Source: an uncultured Saprospiraceae bacterium
GTDB taxonomy: Bacteria > Bacteroidota > Bacteroidia > Chitinophagales > Saprospiraceae
Direction: 5' to 3'
NCBI GenBank assembly: GCA_938033975.1
Contig: CALHKJ010000183.1
Span: forward strand, 1-5,556
Length of the DNA stretch: 5,556 bases
The position numbers were made by a program, and so were the translations under genes. This document shows, piece after piece, positions 5,324 to 5,556 of the stretch; position 1 is the first letter of the stretch; each line of letters starts with the position of its first letter. The notes under the pieces were generated by a model that saw nothing but the letters and a program-made list of their open reading frames with translations, was not told the DNA's origin and searched no databases.

Positions 5324-5556
5324 ATGAAAGATTATTCATACGTATTTAATGCCCATCCAGAGTTTATAGACAACATATACAAGGCATTTAAAAATGATAG
5401 AAATAGCGTGGAAGAAGGCTGGAGAGTCTTTTTTGATGGCTTTGAGTTCAATGACGCTTCCGCAAATGGGGGCAATGGTATTGCATCAGCAGCTGTAAAT
5501 GGAGCTGCGGGAATGTCAGTATCCACAGATATGGCCAAAGAATTTGGCGTATTATC
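5324..5556 (+). CDS. sucA: 2-oxoglutarate dehydrogenase E1 component, N-terminal part (3' end outside window)
   Basis: The first 77 codons of the thiamine-diphosphate-dependent E1 subunit of the 2-oxoglutarate dehydrogenase complex, which decarboxylates 2-oxoglutarate in the TCA cycle and passes the succinyl group to E2. The start MKDYSYVFNAHPEFIDNIYK (1-20) and the following VEEGWRVFFDGFEF (29-42) match the N-terminal segment of bacterial E1o proteins that helps bind E2. An alanine/glycine/asparagine-rich linker follows (about 45-64, NDASANGGNGIASAAVNGAA), as is common between this segment and the catalytic core. The catalytic domains lie beyond the window. ATG at 5324 is preceded by AGAAAG (5311-5316) at a suitable ribosome-binding distance. 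The gene is transcribed away from rpsT. In this phylum the E2 gene (sucB) often follows, but that cannot be seen here. Confidence 0.92.
   Translation, partial: MKDYSYVFNAHPEFIDNIYKAFKNDRNSVEEGWRVFFDGFEFNDASANGGNGIASAAVNGAAGMSVSTDMAKEFGVL

Overview
The window looks like an ordinary chromosomal stretch from a member of the Bacteroidota, possibly a Saprospiraceae- or Chitinophagales-like lineage; the lower-rank placement is a guess. The evidence is a DUF3276/PUR-type nucleic-acid-binding protein (a family typical of the phylum), a Bacteroidota-style 2-oxoglutarate dehydrogenase N terminus, perfect TAnnTTTG promoter -7 boxes in front of three genes, weak Shine-Dalgarno signals, and AT-rich coding DNA. 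No phage, insertion sequence, CRISPR array, tRNA or rRNA is visible.

Layout. At 2-915 are the 3' end of phoH and an OsmC-family gene, overlapping by ATGA and so probably one operon. At 912-1097 on the minus strand is a 61-residue N-terminal half of a HicB-type antitoxin. It has no ribbon-helix-helix part and no HicA partner, and its stop codon overlaps the osmC stop. The gap at 1098-1428 is C-rich and holds two short tandem arrays, about four copies of a 9-bp unit and thirteen copies of a 7-bp unit. At 1429-2391 is a membrane-anchored protein with three helix-hairpin-helix modules. At 2445-4217 is a complete ABC exporter half-transporter whose real N terminus appears to begin at a CTG codon. 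At 4357-4800 is the PUR-family protein, followed by a strong bidirectional terminator that also serves the convergent rpsT (4877-5128, minus). A divergent promoter region then leads into the 5' end of sucA/odhA, cut by the window end.

The genes are mostly housekeeping functions: RNA and ribosome metabolism (phoH, rpsT), peroxide or thiol stress (OsmC), nucleic-acid binding (HhH and PUR proteins), export (ABC) and the TCA cycle (sucA). I do not see a new multi-gene system. The items most worth a second look are the missing ATG of the ABC transporter with a consensus promoter lying on top of the apparent start, the orphan truncated HicB beside the short-repeat arrays, the SSB-like C-terminal tip on the PUR protein, and the inverted repeat around the sucA -7 box.
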